64,000 nt of DNA from Hyphomicrobium sp. (GCA_025351425.1 JANXVY010000043.1:1-64000); one strand, 5' to 3'. Numbered from the stretch's first letter, positions 16,258 to 25,392 are shown. Notes: generated by a model not told the origin, from the sequence alone. Program-made: numbers and translations.

Positions 16258-17432
16258 CCGATTCCCAATCCGCGCCGTCCAAATCCGAAGGCAAGCTCGA
16301 GACCATCGTGGTCAGCGAGCGCGACGGCGGGCAGCGCCTCGACCGCTGGTTCCGCCAGCATTACCCGGACGTCTCGCAGGGTTATCTGCAAAAGCTGCTG
16401 CGGACCGGGCAAGTGCGGGTCGACGGCAAACGCGTCGAAGCCAAGGAGCGCGTTGACGTCGGCGCGCAGATCCGCATCCCCAAGATCGTACGGCTGCCGA
16501 AGAAGGAAAATCCCGTCCTCCAGGCCGCGATGAAAGCGGCCGGCGCGCCGAAGGAAGACCGCGACGCCATTGAAAAAATGATCCTCTACGAGGACGACAA
16601 GGTGCTGGTGCTGAACAAGCCGTTCGGCCTCGCCGTTCAGGGCGGCACCGGCACGCGCCACCACATCGACGGCATGCTTGCCGGCATGGCCGACCGGTTT
16701 GGCGACCGGCCGCGCCTCGTCCACCGGCTCGACCGCGATACGACCGGCGTGCTGCTCGTCGCCAAGACGCGCGACGCCGCCGCCAAGCTCGGCAAGACCT
16801 TCCAGAGCCGGAGTGCGGCCAAAACCTACTGGGCGCTGGTCAACGGCGTGCCCAAACCGCCGCAGGGCAAGATCGAGGCGGCCCTCGTCAAGGGGACGAA
16901 TGCGGCCGGCGAAGACCGCGTGCGCAAGGCGGAACCCGGCGAGCAGGACCTCGCCATGCATGCGACCACGCATTATTCCACGATTGACCGGGTGGCGCAC
17001 AAGGTAGCCTGGGTCAGCCTCAAGCCCGTGACCGGGCGCCAGCACCAGCTGCGCGCGCATATGGCGATGATCGGCCACCCCATCGTCGGCGATCCCAAGT
17101 ACCAAGATGGCTTGCACGAGGGCCGCTCGGTGCTGGCGGATGCGGGCGTCGACGGCCAGCTGCATCTGCATGCGCGGCGGCTGATCCTTCCCCATCCCGA
17201 CGGCGTCAAGAAGATCGACGTCACCGCGCCGCTGCCGCCGCACATGAAGCTCACCTGGGAAATGCTCGGTCTGGATGAGAACAAGTTCGAGGAACGCTCC
17301 GAGCCCGATACGGCAGACGATACAGCGTCCGGGCGGATCGCCTCCCCGCAGCGCCACAAGACCATCGCGCGTGCGCCGCGGCCCAAGCTCCACAAGACCC
17401 GCCCCGCGCCCGCCCCGCGCGGTCGGCGCTAA
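16254..17432 (+). CDS. rluC: RluC/RluD-family 23S rRNA pseudouridine synthase
   Basis: Isomerises uridines to pseudouridine in 23S rRNA. It has 392 residues: an S4 RNA-binding domain at about 26-75, then the synthase domain with the catalytic Asp at D160 in HRLDRDTTG, and PVTGRQHQLRAHM near 255. About 70 extra C-terminal residues are basic and Pro/Arg-rich, probably an added RNA-binding tail. The crcB-rluC ATGA overlap places it in a two-gene unit. The exact target positions (955/2504/2580-type sites) cannot be settled from the sequence. Confidence 0.9.
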   Translation: MTDSQSAPSKSEGKLETIVVSERDGGQRLDRWFRQHYPDVSQGYLQKLLRTGQVRVDGKRVEAKERVDVGAQIRIPKIVRLPKKENPVLQAAMKAAGAPKEDRDAIEKMILYEDDKVLVLNKPFGLAVQGGTGTRHHIDGMLAGMADRFGDRPRLVHRLDRDTTGVLLVAKTRDAAAKLGKTFQSRSAAKTYWALVNGVPKPPQGKIEAALVKGTNAAGEDRVRKAEPGEQDLAMHATTHYSTIDRVAHKVAWVSLKPVTGRQHQLRAHMAMIGHPIVGDPKYQDGLHEGRSVLADAGVDGQLHLHARRLILPHPDGVKKIDVTAPLPPHMKLTWEMLGLDENKFEERSEPDTADDTASGRIASPQRHKTIARAPRPKLHKTRPAPAPRGRR

Positions 17433-17468
17433 TACGGTAGCGCAGCCAAGGCGAGCGAGGAACCCGGC

Positions 17469-18110
17469 ATGATCGCAAGCCTGCTGTCGAGCCTGACGAC
17501 ATTCTTCGCGACCATCGGCCCGATCGAGGCGGCGGTTTTGTTTGCGACCTTAACGCCGAAAATGGACCGCACGGCGCGCCGCGCCATCGCGACGAAAGCG
17601 ACCTTGATCGCAGGCGTGATCCTGCTGGTGTTCACGCTGCTCGGCCAGCCACTGCTGCGCCAGCTCGGCGTTTCAATTGCAGCGCTCCAGACGGCGGGCG
17701 GCATCATTCTGCTGCTGATAGCGATCGACATGGTGTTTGCCAAACCGACCAGCGCCTTCAAGCTGACGCCATCGGAGGGCGCCGAAGCCCAGGGCAAGGA
17801 CGAGATCGCAGTGTTCCCCCTGGCGACACCCCTGCTCGCAGGCCCCGGCGCGATGTCGAGCGCCATTCTCCTGGCGGCCAACGCCCATGGCGACCCAGCC
17901 CAACTCGCCGGCGTGATCGCGGCGCTGCTGGCGACGATGGTGTTGACGCTCGCCCTGCTGATCGCAGCTCATGATCTCAACCGCCTGTTGGGCATCACCG
18001 CGCAGCGCGTGCTGATGCGCGTGTTCGGCATTCTGCTGGCGGCGATTGCCGTGCAGGCGGTGTTCACGGGCGTCGGCGCGGCGCTGACGGCGGCCCGCAT
18101 CACGCTTTAG
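17469..18110 (+). CDS. MarC-family integral membrane protein
   Basis: Inner-membrane protein of 213 residues with six predicted helices. Family marks are FATIGPIEAAVLFATLTP at the N-terminus and FPLATPLLAGPGAMSS in the second half, which form the two repeated halves of the fold. Despite the name of the founding protein, MarC proteins are not established multidrug transporters; function is unknown. The gene follows the rRNA-modification gene by 36 bases on the same strand. Confidence 0.88.
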   Translation: MIASLLSSLTTFFATIGPIEAAVLFATLTPKMDRTARRAIATKATLIAGVILLVFTLLGQPLLRQLGVSIAALQTAGGIILLLIAIDMVFAKPTSAFKLTPSEGAEAQGKDEIAVFPLATPLLAGPGAMSSAILLAANAHGDPAQLAGVIAALLATMVLTLALLIAAHDLNRLLGITAQRVLMRVFGILLAAIAVQAVFTGVGAALTAARITL

Positions 18111-18185
18111 CTTTGGCAGCACTCGCGGCGATAAGCTGCTAACAGACTGAGATCAAACATTTTTATTGCAACCAAACGAACACCT

Positions 18186-18199
18186 CATATCTTGATATG
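18186..18199. promoter_or_regulatory. Inverted repeat CATATC-TT-GATATG upstream of usg
   Basis: Six-base arms with a 2-base spacer, lying 52 bases upstream of the usg start in an AT-rich stretch. The shape suits an ArsR-type winged-helix regulator operator. The regulator is not identified. Confidence 0.35.
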
Positions 18200-18250
18200 T
18201 CAGGGACGAAACGCTCGGGAGCCCTCAATCATCTCGGGAGAACGACATCT

Positions 18251-18526
18251 ATGACGAAGCCTTCGACCGACTTTGCGGCCCAACTCGCAGGCTACAGCCT
18301 GACGACCGCCGAAATCCTCTATCGGCTGCCCGATCATCCCTCGCTGCTGCAATCCTACATCTGGCAGGAGTATGATCTTTCGCCGGTCTTCCCAAAGCTC
18401 AAGCAGTTCCTGGCGTTCTGGACCGCGAAGCTCGACGGCCCCCTGTTCAAGGTGACGGTCGCCCACAGCCAGCTCATCAAGCCGAAGGAACTGCGGATGA
18501 TCAACGCGGAGTTCCGCTGGAATTAG
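18251..18526 (+). CDS. usg: Usg-family protein
   Basis: Small cytoplasmic protein of 91 residues from the ATG at 18251, with CGGGAG upstream. The conserved Usg signature is clear: LAGYSLTTAEILYRLPDHP near the start, YIWQEYDLSP and FPKLKQFLAFW in the middle, and VAHSQLIKP near the end. The family is largely confined to Alphaproteobacteria and its role is unknown. The last 26 bases overlap the 3' end of the convergent membrane-protein gene. Confidence 0.85.
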   Translation: MTKPSTDFAAQLAGYSLTTAEILYRLPDHPSLLQSYIWQEYDLSPVFPKLKQFLAFWTAKLDGPLFKVTVAHSQLIKPKELRMINAEFRWN

Positions 18527-19154
18527 CAGCCGTTTGGGCAGCCGTTTGGGCCAGTGTCTTGCGCTCGTCCACGCCCCGCAGCAGCAGTCGCGTGTCGGTA
18601 TCAAACAGCCAGGCGACGAACTGAGCCGTGGTGATGAACTGCCGTCCGCGCACCGAAATCGCATACGTGCCGCCGTCGGTCTCGACGTTGCCAGATTGGA
18701 TCTGTTCGGCGAGCCTCCTGTCGATGGCCTTCAACTCGCGCACGTAGATGCGGTCGAACGCCGCCTCGATATCGCGCGCTTCCAGCCGCTCGTCCGCATG
18801 GGCATCCATGTAGGCGAGCATAAACACGCTGACCGACCGGTCGACGGTCACCGGTACGATGACGAGAAAGGCAAGGTTCAACCCGAGCGACAGGCAGGCG
18901 GCGGCGAACCCATCGCGCACGGTGCCGAGCCGCAACTTGCGCAGGCCATAGCCAGCCGCGAGCATGGTCAGCCCGAACGCAACCGCGCAAAGAATGAGGC
19001 CGCGATAGAAGATGATCGGCACCGACGCGAAAACACCTGCCTTGAACAGGGCAACCAGAACCCCAAAGCCGCATACAGCAATGAGCCCGAACAGCAGCGC
19101 ACTGATCGCCAGATCGCGCCCAAGCGCCAGGCCTTGTTTTGCCCATGCGCTCAT
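18501..19154 (-). CDS. Uncharacterised membrane protein
   Basis: Protein of 217 residues with three to four N-terminal transmembrane segments (about residues 12-110), then a soluble C-terminal region from about 115 with charged helices and an Ala/Thr-rich end. I do not recognise a family. It starts inside the last codons of the 19151-21220 gene (ATGA overlap), so the two form one unit. Its 3' end overlaps usg on the other strand by 26 bases. Confidence 0.65.
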   Translation of the reverse strand: MSAWAKQGLALGRDLAISALLFGLIAVCGFGVLVALFKAGVFASVPIIFYRGLILCAVAFGLTMLAAGYGLRKLRLGTVRDGFAAACLSLGLNLAFLVIVPVTVDRSVSVFMLAYMDAHADERLEARDIEAAFDRIYVRELKAIDRRLAEQIQSGNVETDGGTYAISVRGRQFITTAQFVAWLFDTDTRLLLRGVDERKTLAQTAAQTAANSSGTPR

Positions 19155-21220
19155 TTCGCGTCACCCGCTGCAAGTTTGGGAAGGCCCGCATCCATCAGCG
19201 TTTCGACGCGGATCACCCGCACATGCCCATTCGCAAAGGCCGGCTGGACCTGCCAGACCCACGAATGTTGCGCCTGCCAAACGGGATCGGCCGAGGTCAC
19301 GACAGCGAGCGCCACCTTGTTGCGTATGAACCGCTCGCCGGCCTCTGGAGCCGTCATCGCGGTGTCGAATACGGGGACGAGATCGGCCAGCCGGGCGAGG
19401 GCTGCGTCATGGCTCGCGCCAAACAAAACCGCATTGTGCCGGTCGGAGATGGCAACCGGCATCCGCCCGTAAAGCCCGTAGGCGAACGAGCGCGGCGCGG
19501 ATGGATTATGCTGCGTCACCGTGCGGTGGTCGGCGTTCGCGTTCAGCCACCCATAGGCCCCGCGCAGGTCGTGCGCGACGGCCGGATCGGCCTGAACGTC
19601 GGCAATCCCGCTCTTGGTCAGCGGCTGATGCAGCCGCAGCGCGCCGAGATCGTAGACGACGCCGGCAAACCCGACCGCGAACGTCGCCAGCAGGATGCGA
19701 GGCGGCAACAACGCCGGCAGCCGCCATGAAAACCCATGCCTGCAAAACCGCAGCCAAAATGGTTCCAGCACGGCCGCCGTCCAAACGGTCGCCGCGACCT
19801 GCGCAAACAACAGCACGCGCCACCCCAGATCGTTGTTGGCAATCGCTGACTTGACGAACGATCCGATCACCAGCGCGACGACAGCCGACAGCGTCAGCAG
19901 CTGCGCGGCCGCGTTGACGTGCGCGCTCCCAGCGCTCCGCCGCCGCCAGAACGCGAGCGTGCCCAGCGCCAGAACGCCGAATTCGATCGCATAGTTGAGC
20001 GGCAGGGACACGAGATCGACCAGCTGCCGCAACGGCCCCGCATCGACCAGCTGGTCGAGCAGCGGGAACCGGCGCACGCTGAGCGCAAGCGGCGCGCCCT
20101 CGCCCGAGCGGATCGCCATCAAGTCGAGCAGATGAGGCGCGGCAACCACCGCACTGACAAGTCCGGCAGCAACGATCGGCAGCGCGAGATCGAACCGGCG
20201 GTTAGCCACGAGCCACACGAAGGCCGCGCCCAGCGTCGCAACCGCACCGGTTGTCACCCAGATCGAAAGGCCTTGCGCCGACGCGAAGGCGAGCCCTGCA
20301 ATAGCGATCGCCGCCCATCGCGCCCGCACCGCTTGCGGCGCAGGCTGATCCAGCGATGCGAGCGCCAGGAAGCCCACCCAGCACGCGACGAGCCCAGCCA
20401 TGTGATGGGCGACCCAAACGACGGAAATCGCAAGCCCGGTGACTTCCTCGTTCCACCAGTTGATCTGGCCGATCCAAACCCCGTCGGAAAGCCCGGTCTG
20501 TAGTACGACGATGAGATCGAGCCCGCCCGTGCACATCAGCGCCAGCAGCAGCGGCGCGATTGCGCCCGGCTGCCGCGACAGACCCGTGGCCCGAGCGATC
20601 TCCGTCAGCAGCGCAAGCACCGCGATGCCGCTCCAGAACACCTGGCCCGAGACCGCCGCGCGAGAATCCAGCAACCCGCACCCAGCCCGCTCGACGAGCG
20701 CCGATAGCACGTAGAAGTAATAATAGTACCCAGCTGGCGCATCGCGCAGAAAGAACACGTCCCTGGGCGGACCAAACCCGCTCTCGACGAGGGCCCGCAC
20801 CGTCGCGGCGTGCTTCACCATGTCGATCTTGAGCAGGGAAACAGCAAGGCCGCCGTTCCAGTCGAAATCGACCGTGATCAGAGCCAGCACGAGAAACCAG
20901 ACGCCGGCCCCGACGAGCCAACCCGTTTCCAAGCGAGGCATCCCCCGCCTGAGGATGCAGCGCGTACCATAGGCCGCAAGCCCGACATGCAGCGCCAGCA
21001 CCGCCCCCAGGCCCGCCTGGCTGACCAGCACACCGTCGATCCCCGGCAGGATCGCGGTCCCAAGCAACAGCGCCAGCTGCCACTGGCGGCCCGTCGTCTG
21101 TTCCTGGAATTGAAACACGTTCGACAGCTGGCCAAGCGCGAGCCCAGGCAACACCAGCAGCGGCCCGCACAGCACGGCCGCCAACAGCAGGCCGCTCAAA
21201 TCCTGCAGCGTATAGCCCAT
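19151..21220 (-). CDS. Large polytopic membrane protein, possible GT-C-like enzyme
   Basis: Protein of about 689 residues from the ATG at 21220 (MGYTLQDLSGLL). Hydrophobic segments suggest at least a dozen helices over residues 5-535, then a soluble C-terminal domain of about 150 residues. An Asp-containing loop early in the protein (TVDFDWNGG, then LLKIDMVKHAAT near 135-145) and a long luminal tail are features of lipid-linked glycosyltransferases and DUF2298-type proteins, but no diagnostic motif was confirmed. The gene overlaps the 217-residue membrane protein gene by four bases, so they probably act together in the envelope. Confidence 0.65.
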   Translation of the reverse strand: MGYTLQDLSGLLLAAVLCGPLLVLPGLALGQLSNVFQFQEQTTGRQWQLALLLGTAILPGIDGVLVSQAGLGAVLALHVGLAAYGTRCILRRGMPRLETGWLVGAGVWFLVLALITVDFDWNGGLAVSLLKIDMVKHAATVRALVESGFGPPRDVFFLRDAPAGYYYYFYVLSALVERAGCGLLDSRAAVSGQVFWSGIAVLALLTEIARATGLSRQPGAIAPLLLALMCTGGLDLIVVLQTGLSDGVWIGQINWWNEEVTGLAISVVWVAHHMAGLVACWVGFLALASLDQPAPQAVRARWAAIAIAGLAFASAQGLSIWVTTGAVATLGAAFVWLVANRRFDLALPIVAAGLVSAVVAAPHLLDLMAIRSGEGAPLALSVRRFPLLDQLVDAGPLRQLVDLVSLPLNYAIEFGVLALGTLAFWRRRSAGSAHVNAAAQLLTLSAVVALVIGSFVKSAIANNDLGWRVLLFAQVAATVWTAAVLEPFWLRFCRHGFSWRLPALLPPRILLATFAVGFAGVVYDLGALRLHQPLTKSGIADVQADPAVAHDLRGAYGWLNANADHRTVTQHNPSAPRSFAYGLYGRMPVAISDRHNAVLFGASHDAALARLADLVPVFDTAMTAPEAGERFIRNKVALAVVTSADPVWQAQHSWVWQVQPAFANGHVRVIRVETLMDAGLPKLAAGDAK

Positions 21221-21292
21221 GGTTGCATCCGCCCCGCTCGATCGAGCCGCAAGCTTAGGCGACAACCGTTGCGAAAGTCCTTAAGGGGGCGA

Positions 21293-21640
21293 TCAGGCCT
21301 TTTTGACGAACCCGGTTTTGAGTTGCATCGGCCCGAAGCCCTCGATCTTGCAGTCGATATCGTGATCGCCCTCGATCAGGCGGATATTCTTGACCTTCGT
21401 GCCGACCTTGACGACCGCCGACGAGCCCTTGATCTTAAGGTCCTTGATCAATGTCACGCTGTCGCCGTCCACCAGCACGTTGCCGTGAGCGTCCTTGAAG
21501 ACGCGCGGACCATCGTCGTCGCCGGCCTCAGTTGCAGCAGCGGCCGGCCACTCGTGCGCACATTCCGGGCAAACGAGCAGCGCCCCGTCGGCATAGGTAA
21601 ATTCGCAACTACATTTCGGGCACTTGGGGTATTCGCTCAC
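21293..21640 (-). CDS. yjdM: YjdM-type zinc-ribbon protein (formerly PhnA)
   Basis: Protein of 115 residues starting at GTG 21640, with GGAG nine bases upstream. The N-terminal zinc ribbon has CPKC (about residues 7-10) and CPEC (about 24-27). The C-terminal SH3-like domain holds the family core of [13 protein letters not shown] and FVKKA. It was once listed as an alkylphosphonate-uptake protein, but that function is not supported in the literature and its role is unknown. An in-frame ATG further upstream would add residues absent from the family. Confidence 0.88.
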   Translation of the reverse strand: MSEYPKCPKCSCEFTYADGALLVCPECAHEWPAAAATEAGDDDGPRVFKDAHGNVLVDGDSVTLIKDLKIKGSSAVVKVGTKVKNIRLIEGDHDIDCKIEGFGPMQLKTGFVKKA

Positions 21641-21724
21641 CGTCGTCACTCCAGAAATCCACACACACGCCAAGTCCTGCGGGAGGTTACCGTCCCGCCC
21701 GAAATCAGCCTGTCGGAAGACCGC

Positions 21725-22333
21725 TTACGCGTCTTGCCCGGTCATTTCCAGCCATTGCGTCGCGCGCGCTTCCGGATCGGCATGGAGCGTGATGTCGGTG
21801 ACGACAGCCACGCTGTCGGCTCCCGCCGCGAGGCACTGCTTGGCGCGCTCGATGTTGAGCCCGCCGATCGCGACCAGGGGAATATCGCCGATGAGCGCTT
21901 TCCATTCCTTGATCCGCTCGATGCCCTGAGGGGCAAACGGCATCGCTTTCAGAATGGTCGGGAAAATCGGCCCCAGCGCGACATAGTCGGGATTTGCCGC
22001 CAGCGCGTTCTCCAGCTCTTCGGGACTATGCGTGCTGACGCCGAGCCGGATGTTGTGCTTGCGCACAGCGTCGAGATCGGCGTCGATCAGATCGGATTGG
22101 CCCAGATGCACCCAGTCCGCACCAGCATCGATGGCCAGCTGCCAGTGGTCGTTGATGACGAGTTCCGCGCCCGACCGCCGGCAGATGGTCATGGCGTGAT
22201 GGATTTCGCGGCGCAAATCGACGTCGCCCTTGTCCTTCACCCGCAGCTGAATGAACTTGGCACCAACGCCCACGAGCCGCCCGACCCATGCTCCACTGTC
22301 GACGACCGGATAAAACCGTTCAATGCTGCTCAC
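21725..22333 (-). CDS. thiE: Thiamine-phosphate synthase
   Basis: Joins the pyrimidine (HMP-PP) and thiazole phosphate parts into thiamine phosphate. A GTG start at 22333 with AGGAG four bases upstream gives 202 residues. TIM-barrel marks include FIQLRVKDKG, INDHWQLAIDAGADWVHLGQ, LGVSTHSPEEL, DYVALGPIFPT and IGGL. It follows nuoD on the same strand, separated by a palindromic repeat. ThiD is about 35 kb away in this window; no thiC or thiG is seen. No TPP riboswitch was found upstream. Confidence 0.9.
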   Translation of the reverse strand: MSSIERFYPVVDSGAWVGRLVGVGAKFIQLRVKDKGDVDLRREIHHAMTICRRSGAELVINDHWQLAIDAGADWVHLGQSDLIDADLDAVRKHNIRLGVSTHSPEELENALAANPDYVALGPIFPTILKAMPFAPQGIERIKEWKALIGDIPLVAIGGLNIERAKQCLAAGADSVAVVTDITLHADPEARATQWLEMTGQDA

Positions 22334-22349
22334 AACACTCCTGCCCTCA

Positions 22350-22380
22350 AGTCCGGGGTCCAGGGGACGCGTCCCCTGGC
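22350..22380. repeat. GC palindrome (family C copy)
   Basis: CCAGGGGACGCGTCCCCTGG at 22360-22379 is a perfect 20-base palindrome. The same CCAGGGG...CCCCTGG core recurs at 24735-24752. It lies between nuoD and thiE. Confidence 0.75.
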
Positions 22381-22394
22381 CTTCACTCCCAGCA

Positions 22395-23585
22395 CTACCG
22401 ATCGATTTCCCCGAACACAATATCGAGGCTCCCAAGGATCGCGCTCACATCCGCCAGCATATGCCCGCGGTTCATATGATCCATGGCGGCAAGATGCGGG
22501 AACCCCGGCGCGCGGATCTTGCAGCGGTACGGCTTGCTCGACCCATCCGATACGAGATACACGCCGAACTCGCCCTTGGGCGCTTCCACGCAGGCATAGA
22601 CTTCGCCCTCGGGCACCCGCACGCCCTCGGTGTAGAGCTTGAAATGGTGGATGAGCGCTTCCATCGAGCGTTTCATCTCGCCCCGCTTCGGCGGCACGAC
22701 TTTCTTCTCCTGCGCGACGTGCGGGCCCTGGCCATCGACGCTGCGCAGCTTGTCGCAGCATTGCTTCATGATCTTCACGCTCTCGCGCATTTCCTGCATG
22801 CGGATAAGATAGCGGTCGTAGCAATCGCCGTTCTTGCCGATCGGAATATCGAAATCCATTTCGGCGTAGCACTCATAGGGCTGCGACTTGCGCAAGTCCC
22901 ACGTCGCACCCGACCCGCGCACCATCACGCCCGAGAAACCGAGCGCGAAGCACTCGTCCAGCGACACGACGCCGATATCGACATTGCGCTGCTTGAAGAT
23001 CCGGTTGCCGGTCAGCAGCGTCTCGATGTCGTCAAGCACCTTGGGGTGATGATCGCAGAACGCCGCGATATCGTCGATGAGCTTTGGCGGCAGGTCCTGG
23101 TGCACGCCGCCCAGGCGGAAATACTTGGCGTGCATGCGCGAGCCCGATGCGCGCTCGTAAAACACCATCAGCTTTTCGCGCTCTTCAAAGCCCCACAGCG
23201 GCGGCGTCAGCGCGCCGACGTCCATCGCCTGCGTGGTGACGTTCAGCAAGTGGGAGAGCAGCCGTCCGATTTCCGAATACAGCACGCGAATGAGCTGGGC
23301 TCGGCGCGGCACTTCGAGGCCCAGCAGCTTTTCTGCGGCGAGGCAGAACGCATGTTCCTGGTTCATCGGCGCGACGTAATCCAGCCGGTCGAAATAGCCG
23401 ATCGCCTGCAGATACGTCTTGTGCTCGATCAGCTTCTCTGTGCCGCGATGAAGCAAGCCAATGTGCGGATCAACCCGCTCGACGACCTCTCCGTCCAGCT
23501 CCAGCACGAGGCGCAACACGCCGTGCGCCGCCGGGTGCTGCGGCCCGAAGTTGATGTTGAACTGGCGAATGTCGGTTTCAGGCAT
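22395..23585 (-). CDS. nuoD: NADH-quinone oxidoreductase subunit D
   Basis: 49-kDa-type subunit of respiratory complex I at the quinone site of the peripheral arm. The ATG at 23585 gives 396 residues. Conserved stretches include [20 protein letters not shown] at the N-terminus, [22 protein letters not shown] and the C-terminal DIVFGEIDR. The start overlaps the end of a Uma2-family gene by eight bases. The usual nuoC neighbour is separated by two non-nuo genes, and nuoE is not downstream; thiE follows instead. Confidence 0.95.
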   Translation of the reverse strand: MPETDIRQFNINFGPQHPAAHGVLRLVLELDGEVVERVDPHIGLLHRGTEKLIEHKTYLQAIGYFDRLDYVAPMNQEHAFCLAAEKLLGLEVPRRAQLIRVLYSEIGRLLSHLLNVTTQAMDVGALTPPLWGFEEREKLMVFYERASGSRMHAKYFRLGGVHQDLPPKLIDDIAAFCDHHPKVLDDIETLLTGNRIFKQRNVDIGVVSLDECFALGFSGVMVRGSGATWDLRKSQPYECYAEMDFDIPIGKNGDCYDRYLIRMQEMRESVKIMKQCCDKLRSVDGQGPHVAQEKKVVPPKRGEMKRSMEALIHHFKLYTEGVRVPEGEVYACVEAPKGEFGVYLVSDGSSKPYRCKIRAPGFPHLAAMDHMNRGHMLADVSAILGSLDIVFGEIDR

Positions 23586-24162
23586 GGGACGGGGGACCTT
23601 TTGTATCAAGCGCTAGTCCGGCATAGATGTCGGCCATGTCGATAGCAACTCCCAGGGCCGGAATGGTGATTTTTTCTGCAGAAACGAGTTCGACCGGTTC
23701 GGCTGGAAACCTGCCGTCGCCGCCGCGAATCCATGCAAGACACGCTGCCTCGGTCTGGCTTGCCACGATGTAGGCCTGAAGCGAAGGCAGGCTCATGTAT
23801 TCCCTCGGCTTTTCATCGAGATCAAGCCGGCTGGTCGAGGCAGACAGCACCTCGACGATGACGGCCGGAACCTGTGTCCAGCGCGCGCCGGAGGGGTCGC
23901 CGACGGGGAGCACAACAACATCGGGAAAGCGTACCGTCTGCGGGGTCTCGACGCCGAATTCCTGGAACACGAGCCAAGTCTTTGCATCGACTTGCGCTTC
24001 GAGCAACGTACTCATGCGCCGGGCGATCCTGAAATGCAGGTTTGTCCCGCCGTGCATCTCGATGATCCTTCCATGCGCGAACTCATAGCGCTGCTCTGGC
24101 TCTGTCGCGATGAAGCGATGGAATGCGGCTTTGTCGACTGGGATGAACGCGCGGATGTTCAT
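23578..24162 (-). CDS. Uma2-family (DUF820) putative endonuclease
   Basis: PD-(D/E)XK-fold protein of 194 residues. The catalytic pattern is visible: D81 in [10 protein letters not shown]104 in VIVEVLS and K118 in LDEKPREYM, followed by the usual LQAYIV region. Uma2 proteins are numerous in cyanobacteria and some other bacteria; most are uncharacterised and are often thought mobile. Here it lies inside the nuo cluster, between the FlK-like gene (51-base gap) and nuoD (8-base overlap), so it is probably expressed with complex I. Confidence 0.82.
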   Translation of the reverse strand: MNIRAFIPVDKAAFHRFIATEPEQRYEFAHGRIIEMHGGTNLHFRIARRMSTLLEAQVDAKTWLVFQEFGVETPQTVRFPDVVVLPVGDPSGARWTQVPAVIVEVLSASTSRLDLDEKPREYMSLPSLQAYIVASQTEAACLAWIRGGDGRFPAEPVELVSAEKITIPALGVAIDMADIYAGLALDTKGPPSHA

Positions 24163-24213
24163 GAGCGATACCTGTAGGAACCCTGGAAAAAGGTTATAGC
24201 CAATGGCGCTCCC

Positions 24214-24651
24214 TCACCCAAGTCCCTTCACGTTAGCCTTTTTGGCCTTCGCGTTGACCATCGCCTCGAACCGGTCCCAGGGCACGACGGCGCGGGCGTG
24301 CGTGCCTTCGCCGATCTGGTCGAGCCCATCGTGGGCCACGACCCTGAACGTCAGCTTGCGGCCCTTCACTTCGGTGCAGGTCGCGGTGACGGTCACGGTC
24401 TGGCCGGGCAGGGTTGCCGCAGTGTGGTTGACGTTGATATCGACGCCGAGCGAGCCTTCCCCGGGATCGAGATGCGGCTCCATAACTTTCATGCAGGTCC
24501 ATTCCATCAGGCCGATCATGTAGCCGGTCGCGAAGACGCCGGGCATCGCCGCGAACTCGGGTGCGTCGGGGTACAGATGGGGCACGGTCTTGGTCGGCGG
24601 GACGAGGTAGGTGTGGGTGTAGTTCGCGCCGGAATGGAGTGTGGATTTCAT
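24214..24651 (-). CDS. FlK-like hotdog thioesterase
   Basis: Single hotdog-fold protein of 145 residues that aligns without gaps, by my recollection, to the fluoroacetyl-CoA thioesterase FlK of Streptomyces cattleya. The FlK catalytic residues fall at identical numbers: T42 and E50 in FATGYMIGLMEW, H76 in NVNHTAAT and R120 in THARAVV. F33 is kept, but F36, part of the FlK lid that discriminates fluorinated acyl groups, is M36 here. It is therefore an acyl-CoA thioesterase of the FlK family, and fluoroacetyl-CoA specificity is not implied. It lies between nuoC and the Uma2 gene. Confidence 0.82.
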   Translation of the reverse strand: MKSTLHSGANYTHTYLVPPTKTVPHLYPDAPEFAAMPGVFATGYMIGLMEWTCMKVMEPHLDPGEGSLGVDINVNHTAATLPGQTVTVTATCTEVKGRKLTFRVVAHDGLDQIGEGTHARAVVPWDRFEAMVNAKAKKANVKGLG

Positions 24652-24666
24652 GTCCGTCCTTGTTGC

Positions 24667-24753
24667 CGCAGGGGCGTTGCCCCCGCACCCCCACCAAAGG
24701 ACTTATCCTTTGGAAACCAAACTTCGGTAAGGGTCCAGGGGCGAGCCCCTGGT
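24667..24753. repeat. Cluster of three GC-rich hairpins (family C)
   Basis: Three palindromes stand in a row: GCAGGGGC-GTT-GCCCCCGC (24668-24685), CCAAAGGA-CTTA-TCCTTTGG (24694-24713) and CCAGGGGCGAGCCCCTGG (24735-24752). They fill the gap between nuoC and the FlK-like gene and share the last core with 22360-22379. Confidence 0.75.
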
Positions 24754-24768
24754 CTCAGCGAAGCGACT

Positions 24769-25368
24769 TCACTTGCTCGCCTTCTCGTCGCCGGGGATGT
24801 TGTAGGTCGTGCCTTCCCAAGGGCTCTCGAAGTCGAACGAGCGGAAATCCTGGGTGAGCTTCACCGGCTCGTACACGACACGTTTCTTCTCGTCGTCGTA
24901 GCGCACTTCGACATAACCCGTCAGCGGGAAGTCCTTGCGGAGCGGATGGCCCTGGAAGCCGTAGTCGGTCAGCAGCCGGCGCAAATCCGGGTGCCCGGAG
25001 AACAAGATGCCGTACATATCGTAGGCTTCGCGTTCATACCAGTCGGCATTGGGGAACACGGGGATGACGCTCGGGACCTGGGTATCTTCACCGGCGGCGA
25101 TCTTGACCCGCATCCTCTGATTGAGCCGCGGCGACAGCAAATGGTAGACGACCTCGAACCGCTGCGCGCGCTCGGGATAATCGACGCCCGCAATATCGAT
25201 CAGAATTTCGAACTGGCACGCTGGATCATCCCGCAGCTGGGTCAGCACGTCGACGATCTTGTCGGCCGCGACCATAATCGTGGTCTCACCGAACGCAACC
25301 TTGGACGCGACGACCTTATCCCCGAGTACGGTTGCTGTTGCGGATTGAACTTCCGTCGTCATGATCAT
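24769..25368 (-). CDS. nuoC: NADH-quinone oxidoreductase subunit C
   Basis: 30-kDa-type subunit of complex I, 199 residues. Conserved stretches include [20 protein letters not shown], the family signature [20 protein letters not shown] and the [19 protein letters not shown] block. ATG at 25368 or 25362 could start it; a weak GGA lies before both. It follows nuoB by 24 bases. The extended tail after [13 protein letters not shown] is typical of alphaproteobacteria. Confidence 0.95.
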   Translation of the reverse strand: MIMTTEVQSATATVLGDKVVASKVAFGETTIMVAADKIVDVLTQLRDDPACQFEILIDIAGVDYPERAQRFEVVYHLLSPRLNQRMRVKIAAGEDTQVPSVIPVFPNADWYEREAYDMYGILFSGHPDLRRLLTDYGFQGHPLRKDFPLTGYVEVRYDDEKKRVVYEPVKLTQDFRSFDFESPWEGTTYNIPGDEKASK

Positions 25369-25392
25369 CGTCCGTTGGTTGGTTCGCCTAGC

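Noticed and set aside
22334..22394. TPP riboswitch before thiE (and before thiD)
   Set aside because: No CTGAGA/ACCTGATC-type blocks; the gap before thiE holds a GC palindrome and thiD starts one base after ccdA.
20810..22642. A 610-codon open frame on the plus strand across thiE, yjdM and the membrane protein
   Set aside because: It crosses several well-supported minus-strand genes and the intergenic palindrome, with no plausible protein pattern.
24214..24651. MaoC-type dehydratase call for the hotdog protein
   Set aside because: The residue pattern fits the FlK thioesterase group and not the MaoC hydratase motif.
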